Source: Dromiciops gliroides
Lineage: Eukaryota; Chordata; Mammalia; Microbiotheria; Microbiotheriidae
Direction of reading: 5' to 3'
NCBI RefSeq assembly: GCF_019393635.1
Contig: NC_057861.1
Span: 77,755,327-77,819,326 of the forward strand
DNA: 64,000 nucleotides
A model generated the notes under the pieces. The model searched no databases, was not told where the DNA came from, and saw only the letters and a list, made by a program, of their open reading frames with translations. The translations under genes were made by a program, and so were the position numbers. Shown here piece after piece: positions 30,640 through 41,641 of this stretch. Position 1 is the stretch's first letter; each line of letters begins with the position of its first letter.

Positions 30640-31795
30640 GTGAGAGGTGATTAAGGCCTATATTCAATTGTGGCCATGTGAGTAGAAAGAAGAGGTCAAG
30701 ACATGCCAGACTAATTGTACTGTCAGGGTTACTTAAGTAACCTAATAGATTAGGTAAATGTTGTAGATGTAGTTTACATAGCTTTTAGCAAAGTATTTTA
30801 TAATATATTGCTCATACTATTCTTGTAAAGAAGCTAGAATGCAGACTAGATAGACCAGCAGGCTACTCAAAGAGTAGTCATTGGTGATTTAAGGCCAAGG
30901 TGGCTAGTGATCTCCAATAGAGTACCCCAGGGATCTGTGCTTAGCTTAATGCTGTTGAACATTTTTATTAATGTTGAATTGAATAAACTTGAATATAGCA
31001 TTCTCACAAAATTTGCAAATGGTACCAAACTTAGAGGGATAGCTAACATTGGATGGCAAAGTTAGACCTTGACAGGCTAAAGCATAGGACTGAATCTAAT
31101 AGGATATAATTCAGTAGGGATAAATGTATAAAGCCTTACATTTGTCAGAGTGATGGTCAGATCCCATTTTGTCTGAAAAGGATCTAGGTGTTTTAGTGGA
31201 TTGTAAGCCCAACGTGAGTCAAGAGTATGTCAACCAAAAAAGTTAATGTCATTGAGAGCATCATTGCTAGGAATTAGATGATATTCTCTTTTCACTCTTC
31301 ATATCTAGAGTATGGGCTCAGTTCTGAGCACCAAAGTTTAGGAAAGACATTGATAAGACGGGGGACAACTAGGATGATAAAGGGATCTTGAGGCCTTGTC
31401 ATATGAGGATCAGTTGAAGGAACTGGTCATCTTGAGTTTGGCTAAGAAAAGACTTAATGGGGACATGATAACTGTCTTTTAATATTTGAAGGGCTCTCAT
31501 CCAGAAGATGGAATATACTTATTTATCATTATATGACAGAATGGGTAAAAGTTGCAAAGACACAAATTTAGACTTCATGTTGGGAAACGTAACAATTAGA
31601 GTTGTCTAAAAGTGGAATGGACCACCTTGAGATATGTTCGATTCTCCTTCATCCAACATTGCAGGTCTTTTAGCACAATCTGGGTGATCACTTGTTACGT
31701 ATAGTATAATGGGGGTTCTTTTTGTGTAGAACTTGAACTAGATTGATGCACAATCCCTTTGAACTCTTAAGTTGTCTGAAATCACAGTTCTACCA
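30640..31795 (+). repeat. CR1/L3 LINE, 3' third
   Basis: Long sense CR1: 'atagagtaccccagggatct', 'atgggctcagttctgagcac', 'catatgaggatcagttgaag', 'taatggggacatgataactg', 'attagagttgtctaaaagtg'. Frames are broken, so it is inactive. Confidence 0.8.
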
Positions 31796-31902
31796 GAATA
31801 TGAAATACTAAAAATGCTAATAGTCCTAAAAGGAAAAAATAATTTAAAGAACTTAACATTGGAAAATAAGGTCAAAATATAATTTGTAAATGACATGGTT
31901 TC

Positions 31903-32172
31903 TGGCAGCTAGGTTACGCAGTGGATAGAATACCAGATTTGGAGTTAGGAAGACCTGAGTTCAAATACAGCCTTAGACATTTACCAGCTATGTGACCCTG
32001 GACAAGTCATTTAATCTCTGCTTGCCTCAGTTTCTTCATGTGTAAAATAGGGATGACGATAATAATAGCACCTACCTCCCAGAGTTGTTGTAGGACTCAA
32101 ATGAAATAATAATTGTAAAGTGCTTAGCGCAGTGCCTGGCACATAGTAAGCACTATATAAATGTTAACTGTG
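31903..32172 (+). repeat. Long MIR-like marsupial SINE
   Basis: Head 'ctggcagctaggttacgcag', MIR-like 3' half 'gcctcagtttcttcatgtg' and 'cagtgcctggcacatagta'. Confidence 0.8.
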
Positions 32173-32225
32173 TTGTTATATAGAAATTCCAAATTTACTT
32201 GACTATAGGAATTATTCCTGTTCTT

Positions 32226-32366
32226 TGGGGGGGGGGCAATTGGGGTTAAGTGACTTGCCCACGGTCACACAGCTAGTAAGTGTCAAGTGTCTGAGGCCGG
32301 ATTTGAACTCAGGTACTCCTGAATCCAGGGCCGGTGCTTTATCTACTGTGCCACCTAGCTGCCCCA
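32226..32366 (-). repeat. WSINE1-type SINE
   Basis: Antisense copy; AATTATTCCTGTTCTT on both sides. Confidence 0.94.
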
Positions 32367-32595
32367 ATTATTCCTGTTCTTAAGCTATTAGCAGAAAAGA
32401 TGAAGGATACATAAAAAAGACATTCTGTTTCCAACAAGTAATGAGATATTTAGATATTGACCTAGACATTCATTTGATCTTTTATAAAGATAGTCATAAA
32501 ACTCTATTGACAAAAATAAAAGCCTTAGAAAATTAGAGGGACAGTCATTATTTACATTTGATCAACATAGTAAAAAAATTACTATAATTCTTTCC

Positions 32596-33212
32596 TTTTT
32601 TCAGTTATGTAAAACATTGCCATATTAGTCATGTTGTACAATAAAACTTGAATAAAAGAAAAAAATTAAAGTGAAAAATAGTATGCTTCAGTCTGTGTTC
32701 AGTCAATATCAGTTCTTTCTTTAGAGGTGGCTCATGTGTTTCATCATTAATCCTTTGGGGTTGTCTTGGATCATTGTATCGTTGAGAACAGTTAAATCAT
32801 TCACAGTTGTTCATCAAACAATATTGCTGTCTCTGTGCACAATGTTCTCTTGGTTCTACTCACTTCACTATACATAAGTTCATACAAGTCTTTCCAGGCC
32901 TTTCTGAAATCATCCTGCTTGTCATTTCTTATAGCACAGTAATATTCCATCACCATCACATACCACAGCTTATTTAGCCATTCTCCAGTTGATGGGCATT
33001 CCTTTGATTTCCAATTCTTAACCACCACAAAAAGAGCTGCTAGAAATATTTTTTGTACAAATAGGTCTTTTTCTCTTTTTTGGGATGTCTTTGGGATATA
33101 ATCCTAGAAGTGATATTGCTGGATCAAAGGGTATGCCTTTGGGCATAGTTCCAAATTGTTCTTCAGAATGGTTGGATCTTTTCACAACTCCACCATCAGT
33201 GAATTAGTGGGA
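32596..33212 (-). repeat. L1 LINE 3' end, minus arm of an inverted pair
   Basis: Antisense 5'-truncated L1 inserted in an older L1. Its ORF2 C-terminal frame (33028-32801) gives exactly the same 75 residues as the plus copy at 29982-30209. Likely flanks AAAATTACTATAATTCTT and AAAATGACTATATTTTTG are a diverged target duplication. Confidence 0.88.
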
Positions 33213-33224
33213 AAATGACTATAT

Positions 33225-33486
33225 TTTTGAAGTTAATTTATAAATTTAATTCAGTGGTAATCAAAATGTCAGTAACAGTTTATATGAAAAAATGAAAGGG
33301 CAAGAATATTTAGCTTGTAATCCACTAATGACTAACAATGACTAATATGGTAATATTTTACATAATTGCACATGTATAAGCTATATCTGATTGCTTACTG
33401 CCTTAGGGAGGGGGTAAGGGGGGACAGAGGGATAGAATTTGGAACTCAAAACTTTAAATAAAAATGTTTAATAAACAAAAAAAGGA
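33225..33486 (+). repeat. Old L1 LINE, downstream part and 3' end
   Basis: Sense ORF2 fragment ('ttataaatttaattcagtgg', 'taatcaaaatgtcagtaac') and 3' UTR ('attgcacatgtataagctat', 'aactttaaataaaaatgttt'). Confidence 0.6.
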
Positions 33487-33654
33487 TATTTAGCATAGGT
33501 ATGGCAAGTGATAGAAATGGACCTTTTATAAACCAATCATCATCAAAACCACTGAATATTTAACTTCAGTGCTTTAAGGATTCTTGATTTCATCATTGTA
33601 TATCCTTTTCCTTATCTCTCCCAATTTGTGATAAGGATCACAGCCCCTTATAGT

Positions 33655-33812
33655 CTTTTTTTTTTTTTTTTTTGGTGAGGCAGTTGGGGTTAAGTGACTT
33701 GCCCAGGGTCACACAGCTAGTAAAGTGTGTAAAGTGTCTGAGGACAGATTTGAACTCAGGTACTCCTGAATCTAGGGCTGGTGCTCTATCCACTGCGCCA
33801 CCTAGCTGCCCC
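33655..33812 (-). repeat. WSINE1-type SINE
   Basis: Antisense copy; CTTATAGTCTT on both sides. Confidence 0.93.
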
Positions 33813-33889
33813 CCTTATAGTCTTAATAAGCAGTTTCATCAATTTTAGGGGGGAAAAAATCTAGCAGTCACTTTTCAATTTTTATTTTT

Positions 33890-34365
33890 TAAATCCAGTT
33901 TTATTTTATATTTAGTTCTGAATTCCTCATCCACTTCTCTACCCATTGAGAAAGCAAGCAAACCAATTCATTAAAAATATTCCCATATTTTAGCCATGTC
34001 CCAAAATAATCTATTTTTCACTCTGAGTCTGTCACTTCTCTCTCCCTCTCTCAATAGGTAGCATGTTTCATCATGAGTCCTTTGGAACTGTGGTTGATTC
34101 CACTCTGTTGATCAGAGTTCCTAAATCTTGTTTGCCTTTACCATACTGCTATATTAAATTAGTTGTTTTCATTCTGCTAACTTCATTTTGCATCTGTTCA
34201 TACAAGTCTTTCCAGATTTTTCTAAAACTATGTCATTCATAATTTCTTACAGAACAATAACCTGCCATCACATACACATACCATCATTTGTTAAGCCATC
34301 CTCCAATTAATGGGCACCCCTCAGTTTCCACTTCTTTGCTACCACACAAAAAATCTGTAGCCATT
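33890..34365 (-). repeat. L1 LINE 3' end, antisense, old
   Basis: 'agcatgtttcatcatgagtc', 'tctgttcatacaagtctttc', 'ccaattaatgggcacccctc'. Confidence 0.65.
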
Positions 34366-35130
34366 TCCACAATTAGCCAGGCTGGTCCTTGGACAACAAC
34401 ATAAAATCTGTTTCTTAGACTGTACTTACGTTCTTTTTACTCAGCAGTTAGGGCTGACACTACATCATAATGATGCTTCAAAGTAGACCTTAAGTGGCAT
34501 GAAAATTAATACCTGGCCAAAGAGGGCTCCTAGAAAGAAAACTAAATATATACATAAGATTATTATTTGATAAATCTATGTAAAATAAAAACTAGGGAAC
34601 ATAGTCACTAGATAATCAAATAAAGGAAAACCAGATTATATTTTCAGTCTTTTCCAGGCCACTAAAACACCCTGGCTTAACAAGTAGAGCCAGAAGATTG
34701 TACAGCCTTAAAATAGCAGTGAGAGCCCATTTCGATTATGCCATTCAGTATGTGAATATTGATCTAGGAACTTGTCTTTACCGTAAGGACTTTTAGACTG
34801 ACCTGGGACCCAGGAATTTGATCGGAAAGCCTTTATATTTCACTAATTCCATGGATGGCAAGATCCTTCCTAAAATATTCTTTTTTTACCTCTAGAGGTT
34901 AAGGAAATTAGTAAGTCTGCAACCTAACAGTGATGATTTTAAGCACAATCAAAACCAATTTTTTTCCCCATAGGTATCTAATGAGATTCTGTTGGAATAT
35001 CTATGTACTATTCCCTTCATAACAATTCTATTGATTTTTTCTCCACAGTAAATAGTGCATGAATTGTACCTTTTGGGGTAGAGTAAATTATGTAATAATG
35101 GTTTCTAGGATAGGATCTCAAACGGTTCTC
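34366..35130. other. LRRC14 intron 2, unassigned
   Basis: No named repeat and no coding signal until the polypyrimidine tract at 35125-35140. Confidence 0.45.
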
Positions 35131-35142
35131 TCCTTTCTTTAG

Positions 35143-35766
35143 GAAGCTGCAGTTGCAATTGTTGGACATGACAGGAATTCTGGATTCTGGCTATGAGGAA
35201 GACCTTACAACCATGACCATGTGGTCCCGCACAGTGTCTGTGATCCAGACCTGCATCATGGGTCAGCTAAACAAATCCTTAAGACAGAGACGTCGGCGAG
35301 CCAAGCGCAGGAAGGCAGTGCCACCCCTCTATACTCCTACCCCTATAGAGGTTCGAGTAGATCTCCGGGTGACCCACAGCTCCTATGGGTTTCTAAAGGA
35401 TACGTTACAGACAAGTGCTTTTAGCCCTCTGCGCCTTTGTTGTAGAGATTTCCGGGCCGAAGAACTCCCTCTGAACAGCACTGTAGATATGTTGGAGTTA
35501 CTGGATCCCATGCACTTGCGCCGAATAGACCTGTGCTTCAATAGCCTGGAGTTATCTGGCCTTTGTGAACTTATGGTTCCTATCGTGAAGTTCACCAACT
35601 TGCTGAGTCTAAAACTACAGTACAGCTATGTGGACCTATGGCAGCTCTCATCTGAAGCAGAAGACAGCTTCCTTATATTTCTCTCTGAACTTAAGAAGTT
35701 GAACCGCCTCAGAGAGCTCAATATGGGTTCCTCTTGCCTTTCTGGTCGGCTGGGTCAGCTGCTCAG
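35143..35766 (+). CDS. LRRC14: LRRC14 exon 3
   Basis: Acceptor TTCTCTCCTTTCTTTAG at 35142, donor GTAAGT at 35767; 624 nt completing codon 103 and reaching two bases into codon 311. It encodes the LDMTGILDSG motif (residues 110-119), a strongly basic run RQRRRRAKRRK (150-160), the PRAME-family segment TPIEVRVDLRV and LRLCCRDFRAEELPL, then the first leucine-rich repeats (LRRIDLCFNSLEL, LLSLKLQYSYVDL, LRELNMGSSCLSGRL). The basic run sits where PRAME also carries a short basic stretch and could act as a nuclear localisation signal. ORFs in other frames here are shadows. Confidence 0.95.
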
Positions 35767-36025
35767 GTAAGTGGGCCTGGGAGTCCCCCTCATACTGCTT
35801 CTATTCTGCTCATAAACTTTTATTCATAGCAATTCTTGTCAATGGCACCTACTTCCATAGCATAGGTTACGCTGATTTCACCAACTCAGTTCTTGCTTGC
35901 TTCCATGAGAAAATGTTCCAAGATTCATTCATTGTAACCACTCAGGTTGCTAGAAATCTGTTTTGATATCAGTGTAACCTTACCTAAAAATCTTCCTACT
36001 CTTACCTTCTTAAAACCATGCCTTG

Positions 36026-36187
36026 GGGCAGCTAGATGGCACAGTGGATAAAGCACCAGCCCTGGATTCAGGAGTACCTGAGTTCAGATCCAGCCTCAGA
36101 CACTTAACACTTGCTGGCTGTGTGACCCTGGACAAGTCACTTAACGCCAATTGCCTCCCCCCCCCCCCCCAAAAAAAAACCAAAAAA
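36026..36187 (+). repeat. WSINE1-type SINE in LRRC14 intron 3
   Basis: Sense copy ending in a C-run and A-run; AAACCATGCCT before and AAACCCATGCCT after. Confidence 0.92.
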
Positions 36188-36449
36188 CCCATGCCTGTTC
36201 TTTTTTCCTGTAAAAGGTTCATAATGTTGATGATCATTAAAGAGAGAACTTTAACAGAAAAGGATGACCTGTTTTTTTCCTGTGTTCTTCCCCATTTCTT
36301 CAGTGCCCCTTTGGTCAGAACCTGCATCTCCCACCAGTGTGGCAAAGCTGTTTAGCTGAACCAGCATCCAACTTATCTCTTGGGTGAATGGTATGGGCGA
36401 ATCTCTGGCTTTTGATGGCCAATCATGCCATGTCTTTGTCTCTTTGCAG

Positions 36450-37005
36450 CAGCCTACAGAGTCCCCTGGAGAGCATGGAACTGGCATTCTGCTATCTCCT
36501 CCCTGCAGACTTGAGGTACTTGGCCCAAAGCCCACATGTCACCAACCTTAAGAAGTTGGACCTCAGCGGCAACAACCTTTCAGGGGCCCTCCTTGGTCCC
36601 TTTCAGAGTGTGCTAAAGGCAGTCTCCACGTCTTTGAAGCTCCTGAACGTGACCGAATGTGAACTTATGGACACCCATCTTATTTCCAGCTTACCAAGCC
36701 TGTGCCGCTGTGTCCAACTCCGCTACCTGGGTCTCTATGGCAATCCCCTCTCTACCTCTGCACTCAAAACCCTGTTGCTTCGGTCAGAGGTACTGCCTGA
36801 GCTCCAGCTCGTGGTGTATCCATTTCCTGTGGACTGCTATGAGATTTTGCCATGGCCACCTCCTGCTGCCATCCTCCTGGATGAGGAGAAGTTTGCTCAT
36901 GTTCAGGCTGAATTACACCAGATGTTAGTGTCAGCTGACCGAGCTAATGTGCTGTGGACCACAGATGTCTATGGTCCTAACATGCCTGACTACTTTAGCT
37001 TATAA
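36450..37005 (+). CDS. LRRC14: LRRC14 exon 4, C-terminus and stop
   Basis: Acceptor TCTTTGCAG at 36449. The first base completes Ser311 (AG/C), then SLQSPLESMELAFC, matching the human junction. It encodes the remaining leucine-rich repeats (LKKLDLSGNNLSG, LKLLNVTECELMD, LRYLGLYGNPLS) and the C-terminal PRAME-type cap: VVYPFPVDCYEILPWPPP, EEKFAHVQAELHQML and the end LWTTDVYGPNMPDYFSL, with TAA at 37003-37005. The phase across all exons gives 495 residues without a stop. It is highly conserved, so the gene is intact. Confidence 0.95.
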
Positions 37006-38690
37006 CTGGTGGGCTGCCTGCCAGGCATGGAGAAGACCTCCTAGGCATCCATTCTTCCTGGAGTAGAGAGGAGACCGCAAGTAGCTCCTGTGCTGACTCT
37101 TAATGGGACACACAAGGAGTCATGAGGCCTTCTCTCTTGCTGCTTGTTATCTTTAAATAGTAGGAATTCTAGCTTGTCTAGCAGAGGCATGGAGCTAACT
37201 TTATAGTTGGGGGTGGGAGGGATTGGGGAGGGTATGTCTGTTAGAATAATATTTATAAAAACCCACCAAGTTTATGAGAACCTAGGAGAGCTAGGTTACC
37301 TTCTAGGATATCATATATCAAAAGTGGGTCAGAGGGGCTTTTGGTTCCTGTCAAGGACACCAGATAAACCAGGCCAGATATTCAGAAAAGGTTGTCCTTA
37401 CATGTGTCTGGTTTACTCTCTATAGCAATCCCAAGGGGGTGGAGAAAGCCTTCATATTAATCTATTTTATAAGGTTTATTCCTATGTCCTCAGGACATAC
37501 TGGGCTGATTTATCCCAGATGAGCACTTAAAATCTTATTATAGTGCTCAGTTGATGGTTAAGTATACCAAGGAGACTCATGAGTTTTCCCTGGCCAGTAT
37601 AGAATGCTGGTGTTAGGGTTTGGTTTCAGAGTCTCTAAGGATCTTACTGTAGCCATCCAGTGGGCTCAATATGCTTACTTATTTCTGAACCATAGTGATG
37701 TTTTTTGTAGATAAATGACTATAAGCAAGTAGCATGACCTTGCTTAGCATTGCCCTTTAAATTCTGTGGTTGAACATTTGGGTGTTTGGGGATATTTGAA
37801 TTGACTATTCAAACCGTGAATATTGACCCAGAATAGAAGGTTTTCTTTGTCTTTGATAGAGAGTATTGTCTTTAGATTGAGTAAGGTACCCCTTGTTTTT
37901 AATGTCTTCTTTTTGGTATGTATTTCCTGTTGTATCTTCCAGGTGATTGTATAGGGGCTGGAAAGTTCTCCAAATGAGCTCCCTGTTCTCTTTTCCCAGG
38001 TTATTGTCTGAGTTCTTGTTCGTTTTAGGGGAGTGTCTAAGTAGTGGCCCATATTTAAGGTTGGTGTCCCCAGAGAGGGATACCACATAGCATAGGAATT
38101 ATAGATGAGTCCCGCTTTTTGGCTAAAGTTACCCTTAACTGTGCCCCTCTTCATTTAAGGGGAGTTCTATACTACCAAGGTGGAATAGGGGGCTACAATA
38201 GTGAAAGTCAGGTTCTCTGGTTTCTCTGTTTTCTTCATAGACCATCCTTTGACATGTTGCATACAACAACATTACACCTTTCCAAATTACAAAGCTTAAT
38301 GCCAACAAAATACAAATGAATTTCTTACTGTTTGGACTTGATTTTGCAGAGCCAGTAGCTTGGCCACCATTTGGTACAGATCCAGAAGCCTTTGTTTCAA
38401 TGGAAGTACTCCTTTGATTGGTATGAGGAATGTTCCATTTCTTAAAGGAACATTCATGCTTGACAAGTAAAGTTAGATAAGAACTGCATCTCCTGCTGTT
38501 CTTCTAAGGGGTGTACTTATATTGCTTATGCTCTCTACACTTGTATACATGTTGTATTCTCCATGCCAATTACAGCATGTTCCCTGGGTTAAAGTAAGTG
38601 ATGATGATAGTAATAAAAATAAGTCAGCTTGGATTTTATATCCAGGAAGTAGTTCAGTGATTGACAATAAAAATCTATTTATACATACAT
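37006..38690 (+). other. LRRC14: Probable LRRC14 3' UTR
   Basis: A stretch unusually free of SINEs and LINEs directly after the stop. AATAAA signals occur at 38612-38617 and 38666-38671. A 136-codon minus-strand ORF at 37744-38154 has no recognisable features and is probably chance. Confidence 0.45.
38612..38671 (+). terminator. Candidate polyadenylation signals
   Basis: Two AATAAA hexamers 54 bp apart (38612 and 38666). They are the first canonical ones after the LRRC14 stop codon; use is unproven. Confidence 0.35.
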
Positions 38691-38699
38691 ATACACCTT

Positions 38700-39360
38700 T
38701 TCTTACTTTAGCATGGTTCACATTTCATATAGTTCCTTTTTTTAATCTCAAAAGCAGAGCTTTTTAACTCTAGACAAGGGAGAAGTCTTGAATTATTTTA
38801 GAGCCAAATTAATCTCCAAGTTATTCCATTCCTAAGATCACAGTGCACAGTCCATATCCACTCACAGCTTTGTCGTTCGGCAGAATATTTTCTTGTACTT
38901 TAAATTTTCACCTTGCATATAAAACTATATTTTCATACTTTTGGATACATGTACACACTTAAAATTTACTTGAATAATACATTACTTTTCAAGGCATTCA
39001 GACTACTAATTTGCCTGAAAGGGGGAGTCACAAATATGTCTATATTTGGTTCCTATGCACAGTTATTTTTAATTCTTCCAAATACTTAAAGTTCTCTCAG
39101 TACCTGTGAAATGAGCTCAAACATTATCAGGAAGTGAATACTTCTTCCTCTGTCAGTTAAAAAACTGATTTTCCTAATTGTTACTCTTTAATATAGGCAG
39201 GTATAATGGTTGGATTTCTAGCATGTCCTTGTTCATCAGTTTGTTTCTTTTGTGCCAGGGGTTCATTTCTGAACTAAAGGTTATAGGCACTAACATTCAT
39301 TCTTAAGATTGTATTATCCTCATAATCTATGGCTAGTACAATTCATTTAGCCCTGCTGTT
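38700..39360. other. Unassigned flank of LRRC14
   Basis: No gene or repeat recognised. It could still be part of a longer 3' UTR. Confidence 0.4.
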
Positions 39361-39513
39361 CTTTTTTTTTTTTTTTTTTTGAGGCTATTGGGGTTAAGTG
39401 ACTTGCCCAGGGTCACACAGCTAGTAAGTGTCAAGTGTCTGAGGTTGGATTTGAACTGAGGTTCTCCTGAATCCAGGGCCAGTGCTCTGTCTACTGTGCC
39501 ACCTAGCTGCTCT
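39361..39513 (-). repeat. WSINE1-type SINE
   Basis: Antisense copy; GCTGTTCTTTT at left, GCTGTTCATTTT at right. Confidence 0.9.
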
Positions 39514-39669
39514 GATGCTGCTGTTCATTTTTAATATTTTTAGACGGCATTATTTTTCTGGTTCTAAATGTCTTAATCCCTTTGAAACCTGATTTCAGGG
39601 GGACTGACATGAAATATTCTCCTAGAAATAAGAGCCTCTGTTATCCAAGAAGAGTAGAGGTAGGGCAGG

Positions 39670-39868
39670 GAGAGGTCCTTAACATTTTGTGTCATGGACG
39701 CTCTTGGTACTGATGAAGCCAGCGGATCCCTTCTCAGAATGATGTTTTTAAGTGCAGCGTAAAATATGTAGAATTACAAAGGAGATCAGTTATATTGAAA
39801 TACAGTTTTTCTTTTTTTTTTAACAAGTTCATAGATCCCAGGTTAAAGATCTAGGTTAAAGGGGACAT
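39670..39868. mobile_element. hAT-type DNA transposon relic
   Basis: 'gtccttaacattttgtgtc', 'agttatattgaaatacagtt', 'aacaagttcatagatccc' and 'aggttaaagatctaggtt' are wording of a common mammalian hAT relic with inverted ends. Confidence 0.5.
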
Positions 39869-39992
39869 TGGGCAACCAGTTTGTACCATGGTTTAGTTAT
39901 GGAGGATAGGGGTAACAAAGAGTTTGCCATTGTAAGCCAGGAAATCACCTACCCAAATTCATTGTAGTTTTTCTAACCCAAGGGTTAGAAAG

Positions 39993-40170
39993 GTTTTTTG
40001 TTTGGTTGGTTGGTTGGTTTGGTTTGGTTTTTTTAGCGAGGCAGCTGGGGTTAAGTGACTTGCCCAGAGTCACACAGCTAGTAAATGTCAAGTTTCTGAG
40101 GCTGGATTTGAACTCAGGTCCTCCTGAATCCAGGGCCAGTGTTCTATCTACTGCACCACCTAGCTGCCCC
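39993..40170 (-). repeat. WSINE1-type SINE
   Basis: Antisense copy with a GGTT-rich tail; AGAAAGGTTTTT before, AGAAAGGGTTTTT after. Confidence 0.92.
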
Positions 40171-40833
40171 AGAAAGGGTTTTTGATAGACTTCACTGAGT
40201 TAGACATATGTGTCATGACTCAGTTATTATGGGAGCTTTGAAGGAATTTTTTATGCTAACAATAGCATGAATTTTAACACAGGGGATATCTATAATTTTT
40301 AAGGTGTCTTGCTTCAGAAAACTATAGCCCAGTCTTGTGAAAGGGCAAATTAATAGGAAAGAGGTTGGTCTTTCATGCCTCTCTTAAAATATGCTAACCT
40401 ACAAATAGACTAGTAACAGAGTCTCAACTATCTTTGGACTAGGGGGTCAAATGTAAGCTATAGAGTGGGAACCTTAGAAATTGTCTAGCCTACCTCCTGA
40501 TGTTAGAAATTAGGAAACTAATTTGTTGCAGAGAAGTTGCAGAGCTGGAGTTCATACCTTTATTTTCTGATCCCCAATTCATACATCTCCTAAGATACTA
40601 TGCAGTCTCCTTTTCCTATTAAGACATAATGGTGATTTTATCTCTTGGGTAGCTTTTGGTGTAGCTCTGGAGCCTTGGCATTAATGAGTATATGATTATT
40701 GTGGAGCATTATTATTACAGTTGCTGGGGGTTTAGAGGAGGTTTTGGTGGGGGAGGAGGTAATCATGCTCACTGGGTAAGAGGATTTAGGGTCCTGAGTC
40801 CTAGTGGTAGTGAAAGGGCTCTTGTTTTTTTGC
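40171..40833. other. Intergenic, old SINE pieces
   Basis: 40460-40600 resembles a THER/MIR remnant ('gaaattaggaaactaattt'). No coding signal. Confidence 0.35.
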
Positions 40834-40846
40834 GTGTGTGTGTGTG

Positions 40847-40887
<41 letters not shown>
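40834..40887. repeat. TG microsatellite
   Basis: About 27 TG units with two CG interruptions. Confidence 0.95.
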
Positions 40888-40889
<2 letters not shown>

Positions 40890-40892
<3 letters not shown>

Positions 40893-41545
40893 TTAAGGGA
40901 CTCTCATGGAGTAAATGGAAATAAAGAGCTGCCATTTTCACATCATAGGGGAAATGAAAGGGACTAGATGTTAATTTTCTGTTCTTTTGAAGATTTCAGA
41001 GAAAGTGGCAAGACAAAAAGTAGTGTTGGTTGTCTAGCCTAGACCAAATCCACAATGTGAAATGAAAATGTTGGAAACAAATGCAACCAGAATATTTAAA
41101 AGCAACCTGGATATAAAAAAGAAAATGGTAGTGGTTGATCAGGGTACAGTTTTTAAAATTCTTTTAAAAAACTTTAATTTAAAAATTAAAGTTGATAAAA
41201 GGCAGGTCCAGTACTTGGAACAAAAGTATTTCCAAGATTAACATAGGGCTTAAATGGACCTTGAACTTCTGGTTCTAGGGTTTCTAGGTTTTAACTAGGC
41301 CTGGCTTAGGATCATCTATGCTACAAATGTAGGAACAGGGTGAGTATAGAAAATTAACCTTGAAATGGTTTTCAAAAAATTGAGAAAAATTTTCCGTATT
41401 TGTAAACAAAACCAGCTTTAGAAATTAAAAGAATTCATTAGTTCCTGTTGAGGAAGAACTCTCACCAAAAGACTCCATGCACATAGAGGTGAAAGTCCCA
41501 AACTAGATAAAGGGAGACTTCTCCAAGCAACAACAAAAAAGAGTA
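40890..41545. other. Intergenic, unassigned
   Basis: AT-rich, no gene or named repeat. Confidence 0.4.
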
Positions 41546-41549
41546 TATA

Positions 41550-41639
41550 CAGCATGTTTCAAAAGTCTTAAGCTTAAAGCTGTTATAACAAGAAGCTTTA
41601 GTGCTTTAGCACTGCCTTTAAAACTTTTGACACACCCCA
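41550..41639. mobile_element. mariner-type MITE
   Basis: A 90-bp element between TA dinucleotides (41548-41549, 41640-41641). The left end CAGCATGTTTCAAAAGTCTT and the inverted right end TGGGGTGTGTCAAAAGTTTT are imperfect inverted repeats with the shared core TCAAAAGT. There is no room for a transposase. Confidence 0.65.
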
Positions 41640-41641
41640 TA

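Larger units (their letters stand above)
31800..32595 (+). repeat. Old L1 LINE ORF2, upstream part
   Basis: Sense, decayed L1 ('gatattgacctagacattca', 'gtcataaaactctattgaca'), interrupted by two SINEs and cut at about 32595 by a younger antisense L1. It resumes at about 33225. Confidence 0.55.
17480..38690 (+). other. LRRC14: LRRC14 gene, complete coding region
   Basis: Gene span: exon 1 (non-coding) to 17577, exon 2 23921-24279, exon 3 35143-35766, exon 4 from 36450 with the stop at 37005, and a long, repeat-poor 3' region. All junctions are GT-AG. The CDS is 308 + 624 + 556 nt = 495 codons plus stop, against about 493 residues in human LRRC14. Introns are 6.3, 10.9 and 0.7 kb. The 3' end is a guess based on AATAAA signals. 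Confidence 0.85.

Noticed and set aside
37744-38154. 136-codon ORF on the minus strand after LRRC14
   Set aside because: No domain, no codon pattern, no splice or promoter context. It lies in a probable 3' UTR. It would be worth revisiting only if it is conserved in other species.
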